Origin: Spirochaetia bacterium
GTDB lineage: Bacteria; Spirochaetota; Spirochaetia; Treponematales; Rectinemataceae
NCBI GenBank assembly: GCA_029975555.1
Contig: JARKOY010000079.1
Location: 186,001 to 250,000, forward strand
Reading direction: 5' to 3'
DNA: 64,000 nucleotides
Part shown: in pieces, positions 43,755 to 51,980 of the stretch
Layout of the letters: each line of letters starts with the position of its first letter
Position numbering within the stretch: the first letter of the stretch is position 1
The notes under the pieces: generated by a model
Database searches by the model: none
What the model saw: only the letters and a program-made list of their open reading frames with translations
What the model was told of the DNA's origin: nothing
Program-made: the position numbers and the translations under genes

Positions 43755-44127
43755 TGCCGAAAAAGGACGATCATCAAATAACGTGGGACAATGCATGAAA
43801 AACGCCATTCATTTTTTCACAATGCATAATTATCAAAATCCATAATTGTCCCCCAACGAGTCGAAGAGCAGGAGCGCAAGTAATTTGCCTCCTACCTGCA
43901 CGACGAAGGAGAAAAAATCTGTCGGGAGCATGGTTTGGCCTTCGTATATTTGCTGGCATGGAGATTGGAAAGACGATGGGGTTGTGACAGCCGCACTCGG
44001 CGTAGCAGGTATACGGTCACGGTCGTATGGTGCCATTTGCCGCAGCGTCGGCCATAATCGGCATTTTTACAACGACTCCGTCAAATTTAATGTAAATTTG
44101 ACGGAGTGGCCATTGGAGTTGTAGAGC
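43755..44127. other. Intergenic region with no supported gene, containing a perfect inverted repeat
   Basis: Short open frames occur on both strands (for example 43833-44036 on the minus strand) but none has a ribosome site or a recognisable product. The only clear structure is the 15-bp inverted repeat at 44075-44107. The stretch leads into the DUF4143-type remnant at 44128. Confidence 0.5.
44075..44107. repeat. Perfect 15-bp inverted repeat
   Basis: ACTCCGTCAAATTTA (44075-44089) and its exact reverse complement TAAATTTGACGGAGT (44093-44107) flank the three-base centre ATG. It lies just upstream of the frameshifted DUF4143-type ATPase remnant. A regulatory operator for that lost gene, or a short mobile repeat, are both possible. 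Confidence 0.75.
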
Positions 44128-44385
44128 ATGGCAATGCAATCTTTTTCCACTGTGTTCTGCAGAACTTGGTACAGTCGATATTGATCGATATCTGCTGTAT
44201 GGCGGATTACCTCAAGTTATTACCAGCCAGGATCCCTTAGAAGAATTAGATGCTTAATAAATACATACCTAAAAGAGGAAATCATGGCTGAGGCCCTTGT
44301 ACACAAAGCCTAGTTCATTTTGCCTCATTTTTAAAAACAGCAGCAGTCAGTAATGCGCAGATGATCTATGGAACGGCAGGGGTTA
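44128..44385 (+). pseudogene. Frameshifted remnant of an AAA_14/DUF4143-type ATPase
   Basis: All three frames carry consecutive pieces of one protein. First LFPLCSAELGTVDIDRY then LLYGGLPQVI and EELDA (ending at a TAA, 44255-44257). Then, in another frame, NTYLKEEIMAEALVHK (ending at TAG 44311). Then, in the third frame, FLKTAAVSNAQMIYGT. This order matches the C-terminal part of AAA_14/DUF4143 ATPases. The Walker A part is absent and at least two frameshifts separate the pieces, so the gene is dead. Limits are approximate. Confidence 0.8.
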
Positions 44386-44469
44386 GTGGTTTTGGCTTCT
44401 CTCTCTTCAACGTTCCCTCTCTCGGCGGGTCGATGATGTTCGGATGGCGAAAGGGCAGCCGCAGGGTGA

Positions 44470-47400
44470 TCAGAACAGCTCGGGCTGCAAATCCTTCGGT
44501 TTTTTAGGGGTGGTGTGTTCGACCATGGGCACGAGGTCTTCGATCTGGGCGAGGAAGCGGCTGGGCGCGAGGCTGAGCCTACGGCCGAGGAAGCGCCGCG
44601 AGCGGGCCCAAGACAGGTAGAGGCCGACCCTGGCGCGGGTCATCGCCACATAGAGGAGCCTGCGTTCTTCTTCTATTCTTTGATCAACTGTGGTAGCGAC
44701 GCCCTGGCCGCCGCGCTCGGCACTTGTACCGCCGTCGTCCTTTTTCCCCTGGTCAACAGAGCCTCGAGCTTCGAAGAGCGTGAAGGGCAAGATGCCTTCT
44801 TCGAGGCCAGCCACAAAGACGTAGTCGAATTCGAGGCCTTTGGCCGCGTGCATGGTCATGAGCGAGACGCGCTCTCCGTGCGCTTCGTAACCATCTTGAG
44901 GGCTCCCTAGCGCGAGGTCGTCCAAAAATGATGTCACGTCGGCATAGAGGGATGCCTGGGCGACGAGGCGCTCCAGGGAGGATTCGTGGCCGGCGAGTGC
45001 TGGCTTGGATGTCGTGGCGGTCGCGTCGCTCGCGTGCGGGCCCACAAGGTCGATTGCGGCGCGCACGGCCTCGGCGGGAGAAAGCTCAGAAAGCCGCTCG
45101 CGGAGGGCCTTTTCTGCGGTGAGGGGCCGCTGTTGGGGATTGTCTCCTCTCCCCCTCTGCGCATCAGGCCGGACCGCGGCGCGCAGGAGGCTGAGCACCG
45201 ATCGGGCAGGCTCTTCCTCCCACCAGGGCTTGTCTCCGATAAACCTGTAAGGTATGCCGTGGTCGAGGAGTGCCTTCTCAATCGGTGGAGCGAGAGCGGC
45301 TGCGCGGACGAGGATTGCGCATTCGCCGAGGCTCGAGAGCGTCTGGCCTTCCTGAGGAGCGTCGTGCGCGTTTTTGGAAAAGCCAGTGACGCCCGAATCG
45401 ATGGCGAAGAAGCGCGTGCCCCCGATGAGCCTATCTATCTCGCGCGCGATGCCTTCGGCCTCCGATGCTTCGCTCGGGAACTCACACCTCGAGAGCGCGA
45501 CGGCATTTCCAGAGCCGCCGAGTTCAGCTCCCACGAGGCGCCCCGCCGCGCCGATGATGCCTTGAGCGCAGCGGAAACTCCGGACCAGGCGGTAGACGGT
45601 GGCGCCAGGGTAGTCTGTCAGAAAGCGCTCGATGAAACGCCGGTCCGAGCCGCGGAACCCGTAGATCGCCTGATTCGGGTCTCCTATGACACAGATGTCG
45701 GGCGACATGAATTGGGTGTGCGCCGCGATGGGGTTGGGCGCGAGGAGGCGAATCAGCGCATATTGGGCGAAGTTGACATCCTGGTACTCGTCCACGAAGA
45801 TGGCTCGGAAGCGGCTGCGATAGGCCGAAAGCATTTCCGGCTTTGCCGCGAGGAGCCGGACGGTCCCTGCGACGAGGTCGTCGAAGTCGAGGGCATGCGC
45901 TTCCTTGAGTGCGCTTCTATAGTGCGCATATGCCGCATCCAGGTCGGCATCGAAGGGCGGCACGCCGAGCGCCGCGGCCAGTTCGGCGAGCCCCTTAGGA
46001 GCGGCAGGGCCCAGACGAGGCATACGGTCTCCGGGCAGGAGGAGAAAGCGCTTGCGCGCTTCGATGTATGCGGCGAGGCATCGGACGGTCCGAGACCCGT
46101 TGCCAGCGCCGCCCCTGGTGTTCAGCGTCGCTGATTTCAGGAAAGCTTCCTTTTCTTCTTCGGCGAGTACGGTGAAACCGGACGGAAGCCCCGCCTCCGC
46201 CGCGTGCTCTCTCAGCACCGAAAGACAAAACGAGTGGAATGTTGCCGCCGTGATCCGAGCCGCACGCTCTTCGCCCACAGCCCTTTTGATGCGCTCGCGG
46301 AGTTCCGCTGCCGCCTTGTTCGTAAAGGTGATCGCCAGAATCGACGAAGGATCGAATCCGCCTTGCACGAGGCGCGCGATGCGCAGCGCGAGGACTGCAG
46401 TCTTGCCCGTGCCGGGGCCTGCGACGATGAGGGCAGGTCCGCCAGGATGGTTCACCGCCGCTTCTTGCGCGGCGTCGAGGCTGAAAGCGGCCGGGGCGGT
46501 GTGGGCCGTGGCAGAAGCGGAAGGGGAAGCAGCACGAGAAGGCGCCTCTCGCATAACACCACCGACATCGGCCGACGATTCTGATTCTGACGCGCTGACG
46601 GCGTCCAAGGTACAGGCCGCTTTTGCAGCTTCCTCTGAAGCCCTTTTTTCGCTCCGTGGCTCTGCGCCGCTCGCAGCGTGCTGCTCTTGGCTACGCCTTG
46701 CAGATACTCTGCGAGATGGATGAGAATTGTCTCCAGCGTGTGGCGCCTCGGCATCCATCTCGTCATCGAAGAGTCCTACCTTAGCTTTCGGCTCGATCCG
46801 CTCTCCCGGTGCAAAGGCGTGGATGACGCCGTACTCACCGTCGTATCCGGGCTTTATGGAAACCTGACCTGAGCGCATGCGGCCGATGGCCCTGGCCAAA
46901 AGTTCGCCTGAAACTCCGAACATCCCCATCGACTCGATCTCGGATTCACTTCGGTCCATCAGGAGAGAGAGTTCGCAGCCCGCACGTTCCACGAGGCTGC
47001 CGTAGGCGGCAGCGACTTTCTTCGACCCGCTTCCCGTGCCTAAAAGCTCGGCGAGCAGTTCGGGCAAAGGGATGAGGGACCTGTAGGGCCTACGATTCGT
47101 GCCCTCATAGTTCTGAGGGCATGGTTCTGTCTCGTCCACAGGCCTGTCGGCGAGCTCTGCTACGCGGCGCATGACTCCATGGGTGAGCGGTTTGCCGCAC
47201 ACCGGACAGAGCCCCTTGTGCGCGAGGCTCTCTGTGGGGGACATCACCACGCCACAGGCTCGGTGGCCGTCGTAGTGGTATTTGCCCTCCTGGGGGAAGA
47301 ATTCGATTGTCTCCGCGATCCTGCCTGCTGGGCCGCCGCCCGAGAGCGCTTCCGCGAGGCCTGCGAAGGAGGGCTCCATCTCGAAGACCGTCGCCTCGCG

Positions 47401-48114
47401 GCCCAGTTTTTCCGGCGAGTGGGCATCCGAGTTCGATATGATTCCAAAGCGGTCGAGGGAGCTCACCGCCCAGTTCATGGGTGGGTTCGAGGACAGGCCC
47501 GTCTCTATTGCGCCGATGCGGGGCGTGAGGTCGCCGTAACATTCTTCGATGGAGTCGAAGCCGGAGTTTGCGCCGAGGGCAGAGAACCAGGGGGTCCAGA
47601 TGTGGGCCGGCACGAGGATGGAGCGCTCGTCGGCATCCAAAAGCGCGGCGAGAAGCTCTCGCGAGTCCACGCCGAGAATGGGCCTGCCATCGGAGGAAAT
47701 GTTGCCTATTCGCTCAAGCCTGGCCTGGAAGGCGGCCGCGGCTGGGAAATCCGGAAGGATCACGACGTGGTGGACTTTGCGCGTCCTGCCGCCTCGGCTG
47801 TAGATCGTGCTTATTTCTCCCGTGAGGACGAAGTGCACAGGCCTGTCCCCTGAAGGCTCGGGCAAGCCCTCAGCCAGCGCTTGACCCGCATCGAACTCGC
47901 GCCGCAGCTTGGGCTTGAGGCGGAACAAGCCTCCCTCAACCGGCTCAAGCTGTTCTCTGAGCTCCGCGAGCCACGCCGGGTGCGTGCAGTCGCCCGTGCC
48001 GACGAGGTCTATTCCTTTGATGCGCGCCCAGCGTTCCAGGTAGGGCAGCGTGAGCTTGGCGCTCGTGGCGCGCGAGTAGTGTGAGTGGATGTGGAGGTCG
48101 GCGATGATGCGCAT
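44470..48114 (-). CDS. PHP domain fused to UvrD/Rep-type helicase
   Basis: This 1214-residue protein joins two enzymes. Residues 1-430 form a PHP phosphoesterase-like domain (ADLHIHSHYS, DLVGTGDCTHPAW, TGEISTIYSRGGRTRKVHH, GIISNSDAHSPEKLG), with a zinc ribbon (CGVVMSP then CPVCGKPL). A low-complexity linker of about residues 440-545 follows. From about 550 it is a UvrD/PcrA superfamily 1 helicase: Walker A AGPGTGKT (residues 565-572), AITFTNKAAAELRERI, FVDEYQDVNF, GDPNQAIYGFRG, VSLMTMHAAKGLEFDY and LLYVAMTRAR. All helicase motifs are intact. It would work on DNA in the cytoplasm; the role of the PHP domain is unknown. Confidence 0.93.
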   Translation of the reverse strand: MRIIADLHIHSHYSRATSAKLTLPYLERWARIKGIDLVGTGDCTHPAWLAELREQLEPVEGGLFRLKPKLRREFDAGQALAEGLPEPSGDRPVHFVLTGEISTIYSRGGRTRKVHHVVILPDFPAAAAFQARLERIGNISSDGRPILGVDSRELLAALLDADERSILVPAHIWTPWFSALGANSGFDSIEECYGDLTPRIGAIETGLSSNPPMNWAVSSLDRFGIISNSDAHSPEKLGREATVFEMEPSFAGLAEALSGGGPAGRIAETIEFFPQEGKYHYDGHRACGVVMSPTESLAHKGLCPVCGKPLTHGVMRRVAELADRPVDETEPCPQNYEGTNRRPYRSLIPLPELLAELLGTGSGSKKVAAAYGSLVERAGCELSLLMDRSESEIESMGMFGVSGELLARAIGRMRSGQVSIKPGYDGEYGVIHAFAPGERIEPKAKVGLFDDEMDAEAPHAGDNSHPSRRVSARRSQEQHAASGAEPRSEKRASEEAAKAACTLDAVSASESESSADVGGVMREAPSRAASPSASATAHTAPAAFSLDAAQEAAVNHPGGPALIVAGPGTGKTAVLALRIARLVQGGFDPSSILAITFTNKAAAELRERIKRAVGEERAARITAATFHSFCLSVLREHAAEAGLPSGFTVLAEEEKEAFLKSATLNTRGGAGNGSRTVRCLAAYIEARKRFLLLPGDRMPRLGPAAPKGLAELAAALGVPPFDADLDAAYAHYRSALKEAHALDFDDLVAGTVRLLAAKPEMLSAYRSRFRAIFVDEYQDVNFAQYALIRLLAPNPIAAHTQFMSPDICVIGDPNQAIYGFRGSDRRFIERFLTDYPGATVYRLVRSFRCAQGIIGAAGRLVGAELGGSGNAVALSRCEFPSEASEAEGIAREIDRLIGGTRFFAIDSGVTGFSKNAHDAPQEGQTLSSLGECAILVRAAALAPPIEKALLDHGIPYRFIGDKPWWEEEPARSVLSLLRAAVRPDAQRGRGDNPQQRPLTAEKALRERLSELSPAEAVRAAIDLVGPHASDATATTSKPALAGHESSLERLVAQASLYADVTSFLDDLALGSPQDGYEAHGERVSLMTMHAAKGLEFDYVFVAGLEEGILPFTLFEARGSVDQGKKDDGGTSAERGGQGVATTVDQRIEEERRLLYVAMTRARVGLYLSWARSRRFLGRRLSLAPSRFLAQIEDLVPMVEHTTPKKPKDLQPELF

Positions 48115-48133
48115 TGTTCGAAACGGTCCTTCT

Positions 48134-48610
48134 TTAGCCGATGTAGCCGACCGGCCTGGCGAGATAGTCGCTGTAGTCCCTGACGTGCGGCTCGTACCTT
48201 GCTCCGAAGAGGGGGCTCGAGATGAGAAAGTCGGCGGTCGACCGGTTGCAGGCCATAGGAATGTTGTAGAGCACGGCGACTCTCAGGAGCGCTTTGACGT
48301 CGACGTCGTGGGGGTGAGGCGACATGGGGTCCCAGAAAAAGATCATGATGTCGATTTTACCTTCGGCGATGAATGCGCCGATCTGCTGGTCTCCTCCCAA
48401 AGGCCCCGACTTCAGGCGGGTGAGACGGAGCCCCTCCGGTCGGACGCCACCGGCTTTGGCCGTGATGGTCTCTTCGATCAGGCGGCCCGTGGTGCCGGTC
48501 GATATGAGGTCGTGGTTGATGAGTGTTTCCCAATTATATTGTACCCATTCCACAAGCTCGCGTTTCTCGTTGTCGTGAGCGATGAGCGCTATGCGTTTTC
48601 TACTTTCCAT
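48134..48610 (-). CDS. mgsA: Methylglyoxal synthase
   Basis: This 158-residue enzyme converts dihydroxyacetone phosphate to methylglyoxal and phosphate, a bypass that relieves sugar-phosphate stress. The active-site block LKSGPLGGDQQIGAFIAEGK holds the catalytic aspartate (Asp74, equivalent to Asp71 of E. coli). FFWDPMSPHPHDVDVKALLR and the substrate-binding STADF segment follow. GGAG precedes the ATG, and a TATAGT -10-like box lies about 20 bases before it. Methylglyoxal is an aldehyde that the reductases at 6506-10816 could in principle reduce, though the genes are far apart. Confidence 0.97.
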   Translation of the reverse strand: MESRKRIALIAHDNEKRELVEWVQYNWETLINHDLISTGTTGRLIEETITAKAGGVRPEGLRLTRLKSGPLGGDQQIGAFIAEGKIDIMIFFWDPMSPHPHDVDVKALLRVAVLYNIPMACNRSTADFLISSPLFGARYEPHVRDYSDYLARPVGYIG

Positions 48611-48691
48611 AGGTGCTCCATATAGGTACTATAATCCAGGCAGATTTTTTTTGAAACCACAGAGTGAGCCGAGCATTCCATCGGGTATACG

Positions 48692-49600
48692 TTAGGGATC
48701 CGAGCCTTCCGTTCCGATCTTTGGGCATATCGATCCAAGGGGACATGCCCCGCAGCGCGGTTCGCCCGATGGGCACGCTTCGCGTCCAAGGCGGATGAGG
48801 TTGACGTGCAGTGAAAGCACGTCGAATCCTGCAGGCATGAGCGCGCCCAAGTGGTCGGCCCCTCGGCGCGAGGGAGTCTCGCCCTGAAAATTGTGCCAGC
48901 CGAGGCGCCGCGTCACGCGCCAGATGTGGCTGTCGACCGCCAACACAGGTCTCGCGAGGCCAAACGACATGACGCAGTGCGCCACCTTGAGTCCCACGCC
49001 GGGAAGGCTGAGCAGAAAAGACTCACACTCGTCATCGGGCCAGGCGCGGAGCGCCTCAAGGCTGACTGCGCCGAAGCGTTCCCTTATAGCCGACAAGGCC
49101 GCGTGCAGGTTTTTGGCCCTCGCGCGGTAAAGGCCGGCGGGGCGGAGGGGGCCATAGAGTTCTTCCTCTTTGGCCTCGGCCACTTCGTCCCAATTAGAGA
49201 AAGCGCTGCGCAGGGCGGTATAGGCTGTCTCACAGTTTTCCACCGTCGTCCGCGTGCTCAAGAGAAACCATACGAGCTGCTCGATGACTGGCCCTGCGCT
49301 CTCGTCTGGCCAGGGCCCGTAGCGCCGCACGAGAATTTCGGCGACCTCGGGGACAGATGGGGCGGCGCGTATGGACGCCCCGCCTGTTGTTTCGCCGACA
49401 GAAGAGGTGTTCGCTCTACGCGCCCTGCGAACCTCACCGACGGAAGCCTCAACATCTGACATACCGGCCGATATGCCGGCCCGTGCCGTTTTTGCGCCAG
49501 ATACCATTGTAGCGTCTGAACTCGCCGCCTGTGAATCTGGCAGCATTGAAACGTCCTCCTGAACCGCGCCCAAGGCAGCATTCTCCCTTTTTTTCTTCAC
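48692..49600 (-). CDS. Endonuclease III-like HhH-GPD DNA glycosylase, with disordered N-terminal extension
   Basis: This 302-residue protein has an HhH-GPD base-excision repair domain from about residue 85. Catalytic Lys205 sits in LPGVGLKVAHCV and Asp223 in AVDSHIWRVTRR. A 4Fe-4S cluster is formed by Cys276, 283, 286 and 292 (C-x6-C-x2-C-x5-C). The first ~80 residues are rich in Ala, Ser and Val with no domain I recognise. The GTG start overlaps the hipA stop by four bases (49597-49600), with AAGGAG eight bases upstream. It would cut damaged bases from DNA. Its tight overlap with hipA is unusual. Confidence 0.92.
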   Translation of the reverse strand: MKKKRENAALGAVQEDVSMLPDSQAASSDATMVSGAKTARAGISAGMSDVEASVGEVRRARRANTSSVGETTGGASIRAAPSVPEVAEILVRRYGPWPDESAGPVIEQLVWFLLSTRTTVENCETAYTALRSAFSNWDEVAEAKEEELYGPLRPAGLYRARAKNLHAALSAIRERFGAVSLEALRAWPDDECESFLLSLPGVGLKVAHCVMSFGLARPVLAVDSHIWRVTRRLGWHNFQGETPSRRGADHLGALMPAGFDVLSLHVNLIRLGREACPSGEPRCGACPLGSICPKIGTEGSDP

Positions 49601-50967
49601 GGCAACAACTCCTTGGACAGTCGAAGGTTGGCGAAAATGGCGTCTCTCTGGGCGGGCACGACGCCTGCAGTGTCGGCGAACTCCGGCCAGCGGACGACGG
49701 CCGCGTGAACCTCGCGGGCTATTTCCTCGGCCTTCCCTCGCTTGAGGCCTGCGACGCTGGCTGCCGCCTTGATGTCAGCCCAGGTAAAACCGTCGCGCCG
49801 GCCATTCACCGTCATTTGGTGTGTGCCCGTCCATGCGCCGGAAGGCCTGTAGCTGAAGGTGAGATCATAGGCCGGTGCGAGTCTCCAACGACCTTTGCGG
49901 TCCATCAAAAATGAGATGTTTTTGACGTGGTCATCTTGGTTGCGGGCCATGATGTTGAACACCATGCGCCGGTACTGCTGTTCTATGTCTTCCATTGGCG
50001 CTCCAAGCGCCCGTATCGTGGCGAACGCCTGTTCGTAGCTGTAGGCGCCTGCCGCATTGTAGTCGAAGTGCGCGAGTGCGCCGAGGCTCTGCATGTGAAT
50101 TTTTTGTCCATCGGGGGTTCTATCGAAGCGCCGCGTCATGAAATGCCTGCGTCCATGCTCCTCGAGAAGCCGGCATTCGGACATGACGATACCTGCAGCC
50201 CGCGCCATGAGGTGGTACGCATACTCTATGGTGCAGAAGCCCTTGGGATCATCCAGTTCCTTGTCGCGATTGGACGAAACACCATCGAATTTGATGAGCC
50301 AGTGCTCGAATCCGAGAGGTGCCTCGAGCTGACCCGAGCGCACTTCGTTCGTCTGTGGGTTCCACGCAATGACCGCCTTTGCCCGCGCTCCGCCTGCCGA
50401 AGTCCCCACTCGCAGGATCTGGAGCAGAGCTCTGTCGGTCTCTCTTCCGCCCGAAGCGCCCCCTTCCGAAACCTCGGCGCGGCCGGCGTCGCTCATCGTG
50501 TCGTCGGAGAACGAAACGCGCAGTTTTTCTCTCTCCTGCAGCACCTGCGATGCGAGCTTCACGAGGTTTTCCACATTGAGCCGCTGCGACTGCCGTGCCT
50601 CAGGCCCCGTAGAGGGCACGAATTCCAGGGCCCCCATGCCTCGTTTTCCGGTGTAGCAGAGCCGCTCTACTGCGTTGAAGGACTCGGGCCTTCTCCCATG
50701 CCGCGCGAGCCATGCGTCGATCAGCGCATTGCCGAAGCGGTCGGGCAAGGAATCGGCCAGCAGCCCCGGTAGCCCATGGAAGGTGCCGCGCGGGAGTTCA
50801 GGAAAGCGGTATATGCGGCCGGACAGGGGCATGACGAGCGGTGAGACCTCGATGCCGCTTCTTAAAAAATCGCTGCTGTACTGGAACTCGGCGACCTCTT
50901 CTCCATCCCTCAAGAAAACCGCCCCTATCCTCGTACCCCAGAGCCGAACTTCGGCGAGAGAGCTCAT
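49597..50967 (-). CDS. hipA: HipA-type serine/threonine kinase toxin
   Basis: This 456-residue protein is a HipA-family kinase, which in E. coli phosphorylates glutamyl-tRNA synthetase and induces persistence. N-terminal HipA domain features are visible (RLWGTRIGAVFLRDG; FHGLPGLLADSLPDRFGN). The kinase core has GTSAGGARAKAVIAW, the catalytic block MARNQDDHVKNIS (catalytic Asp near 345 with His347 and Asn350) and the metal-binding APAYDLTFS (Asp368). All key residues are present, so it should be active. It overlaps hipB by four bases upstream and the glycosylase gene downstream. Confidence 0.95.
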   Translation of the reverse strand: MSSLAEVRLWGTRIGAVFLRDGEEVAEFQYSSDFLRSGIEVSPLVMPLSGRIYRFPELPRGTFHGLPGLLADSLPDRFGNALIDAWLARHGRRPESFNAVERLCYTGKRGMGALEFVPSTGPEARQSQRLNVENLVKLASQVLQEREKLRVSFSDDTMSDAGRAEVSEGGASGGRETDRALLQILRVGTSAGGARAKAVIAWNPQTNEVRSGQLEAPLGFEHWLIKFDGVSSNRDKELDDPKGFCTIEYAYHLMARAAGIVMSECRLLEEHGRRHFMTRRFDRTPDGQKIHMQSLGALAHFDYNAAGAYSYEQAFATIRALGAPMEDIEQQYRRMVFNIMARNQDDHVKNISFLMDRKGRWRLAPAYDLTFSYRPSGAWTGTHQMTVNGRRDGFTWADIKAAASVAGLKRGKAEEIAREVHAAVVRWPEFADTAGVVPAQRDAIFANLRLSKELLP

Positions 50968-51344
50968 CGTTCGTCACCCCAGCGCCAGGGTGTGGATGTC
51001 GGGCCAGAAATGCGATCCTTCGGGGTGGAGCCTTTCTGAAGGGAGCGAGATGAAACGCGCCGTCGGACCTTTCCCCGCCGTTCGAGCATTTCCATCGGCG
51101 ACGGGCCCTCATCGGGGGCTATCGCGTCGAAGGCCTCGAGGAGGCCAAGGACACGCAGAACTCTTATCAGGCTGATGAGCTGCACCGATTCTCCCGACTC
51201 GATCCGCTCCACGGTGCGCTTCCCCACGGCCGCGCGGTTGGCCAGGTCAGCCTGCGTGAGCGACGAGGAAATCCGGGCGCGCGCGAGGCGCTTTCCCAAC
51301 TCTTCCAGCACCGCGGCGTCCGTCAGAGAGCCTTCCAGCTTCAT
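50964..51344 (-). CDS. hipB: HipB-type antitoxin (Xre family)
   Basis: This ~126-residue protein has a helix-turn-helix (ELGKRLARARISSSLTQADLANRAAVGKRTVERIESG). In HipB it binds the operator and blocks HipA. The ATG at 51344 has GGAG six bases upstream, while the TTG at 51356 is less likely. It heads the operon hipB-hipA-glycosylase. Upstream is the AT-rich region with four similar dyads. The C-terminal 45 residues are polar and probably flexible. Confidence 0.92.
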   Translation of the reverse strand: MKLEGSLTDAAVLEELGKRLARARISSSLTQADLANRAAVGKRTVERIESGESVQLISLIRVLRVLGLLEAFDAIAPDEGPSPMEMLERRGKVRRRVSSRSLQKGSTPKDRISGPTSTPWRWGDER

Positions 51345-51366
51345 AGTGATCTCCAAAAACTTTTAT

Positions 51367-51522
51367 AATTCGTAGTATAATGTGAATTTTATTATAATAA
51401 AAGCATATTTCGTCAAGTATTGCGATTTATTAATTATTTTGATAATTGTATTTTCTATACAATTCGTATTATATGGCGAATAAATTGTTATAAATGCTTT
51501 TTTTCGTCGTAATTGGCGAAAT
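51367..51522. promoter_or_regulatory. Candidate HipB operator array: four similar 22-bp dyads
   Basis: Four 22-base boxes, at 51367-51388, 51407-51428, 51461-51482 and 51501-51522, share the pattern TTCGT near the left end and GCGAA or GTGAA near the right end. Examples are AATTCG...GTGAATT and AATTCG...GGCGAATA. Centre-to-centre steps are 40, 54 and 40 bases, close to whole helical turns. An additional AATTGTAT/ATACAATT inverted repeat (51444-51464) lies in the middle. The stretch also holds TTGACG and TATAAT-like elements pointing at hipB. HipB is the likely binder. Confidence 0.6.
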
Positions 51523-51560
51523 AATAAAAATAAAGTTCCGCGACCAAAAATGCAATATTT

Positions 51561-51968
51561 ATGCTATTGCCACCGCATGAGAGCAGTCCGTCGATGAATG
51601 CATCCGAGGCCAAGCTTGCCCTTTTTGACGGCCCTCACTACCTCGTGTTCGGCAATCACGACACCGACCAGGTCTCTAAGGAGGACTTCATGTCGGTCGT
51701 TAGGAGCACAGGTGTCTCTCCTGACGCCACGTACTACGGCTTCGACAAGAGAGGCGTCCACTTCATTATCCTCGACGCCTGCTTCAAGGAAAGCGGCGCA
51801 TCATATTCCGGCATCTCTGGGGAGCCCGGCTCGGCCTACACATGGAATGCCGCCAACATCCCCGCCGAGGAACTAAAATGGCTTGCTACCGACACCGCCG
51901 CGGCAAAAAGTCCCGTCATCGTCTTGACTCATCAGAAGAGTTACGCTTTCTCCAATGTGCTGTATTGA
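51561..51968 (+). pseudogene. Fragment of a metallophosphoesterase
   Basis: The frame contains LFDGPHYLVFGNHDTD, in which GNHD is the metal-binding signature, and then FIILDACFKES and PVIVLTHQKS. This matches the middle of a calcineurin-like phosphoesterase of 250-300 residues. The N-terminal DxH/GDxxD half is missing and the frame stops soon after THQ, before the usual C-terminal GHxH. No ribosome site is evident and the beginning abuts an AT-rich intergenic region, so it looks like a broken remnant. Confidence 0.75.
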
Positions 51969-51980
51969 ATTTGCAGCCTG

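Noticed and set aside
43833-44036. 67-residue minus-strand frame ending in a hydrophobic segment
   Set aside because: No start signal and no family match; it could be part of a decayed gene but cannot be supported.
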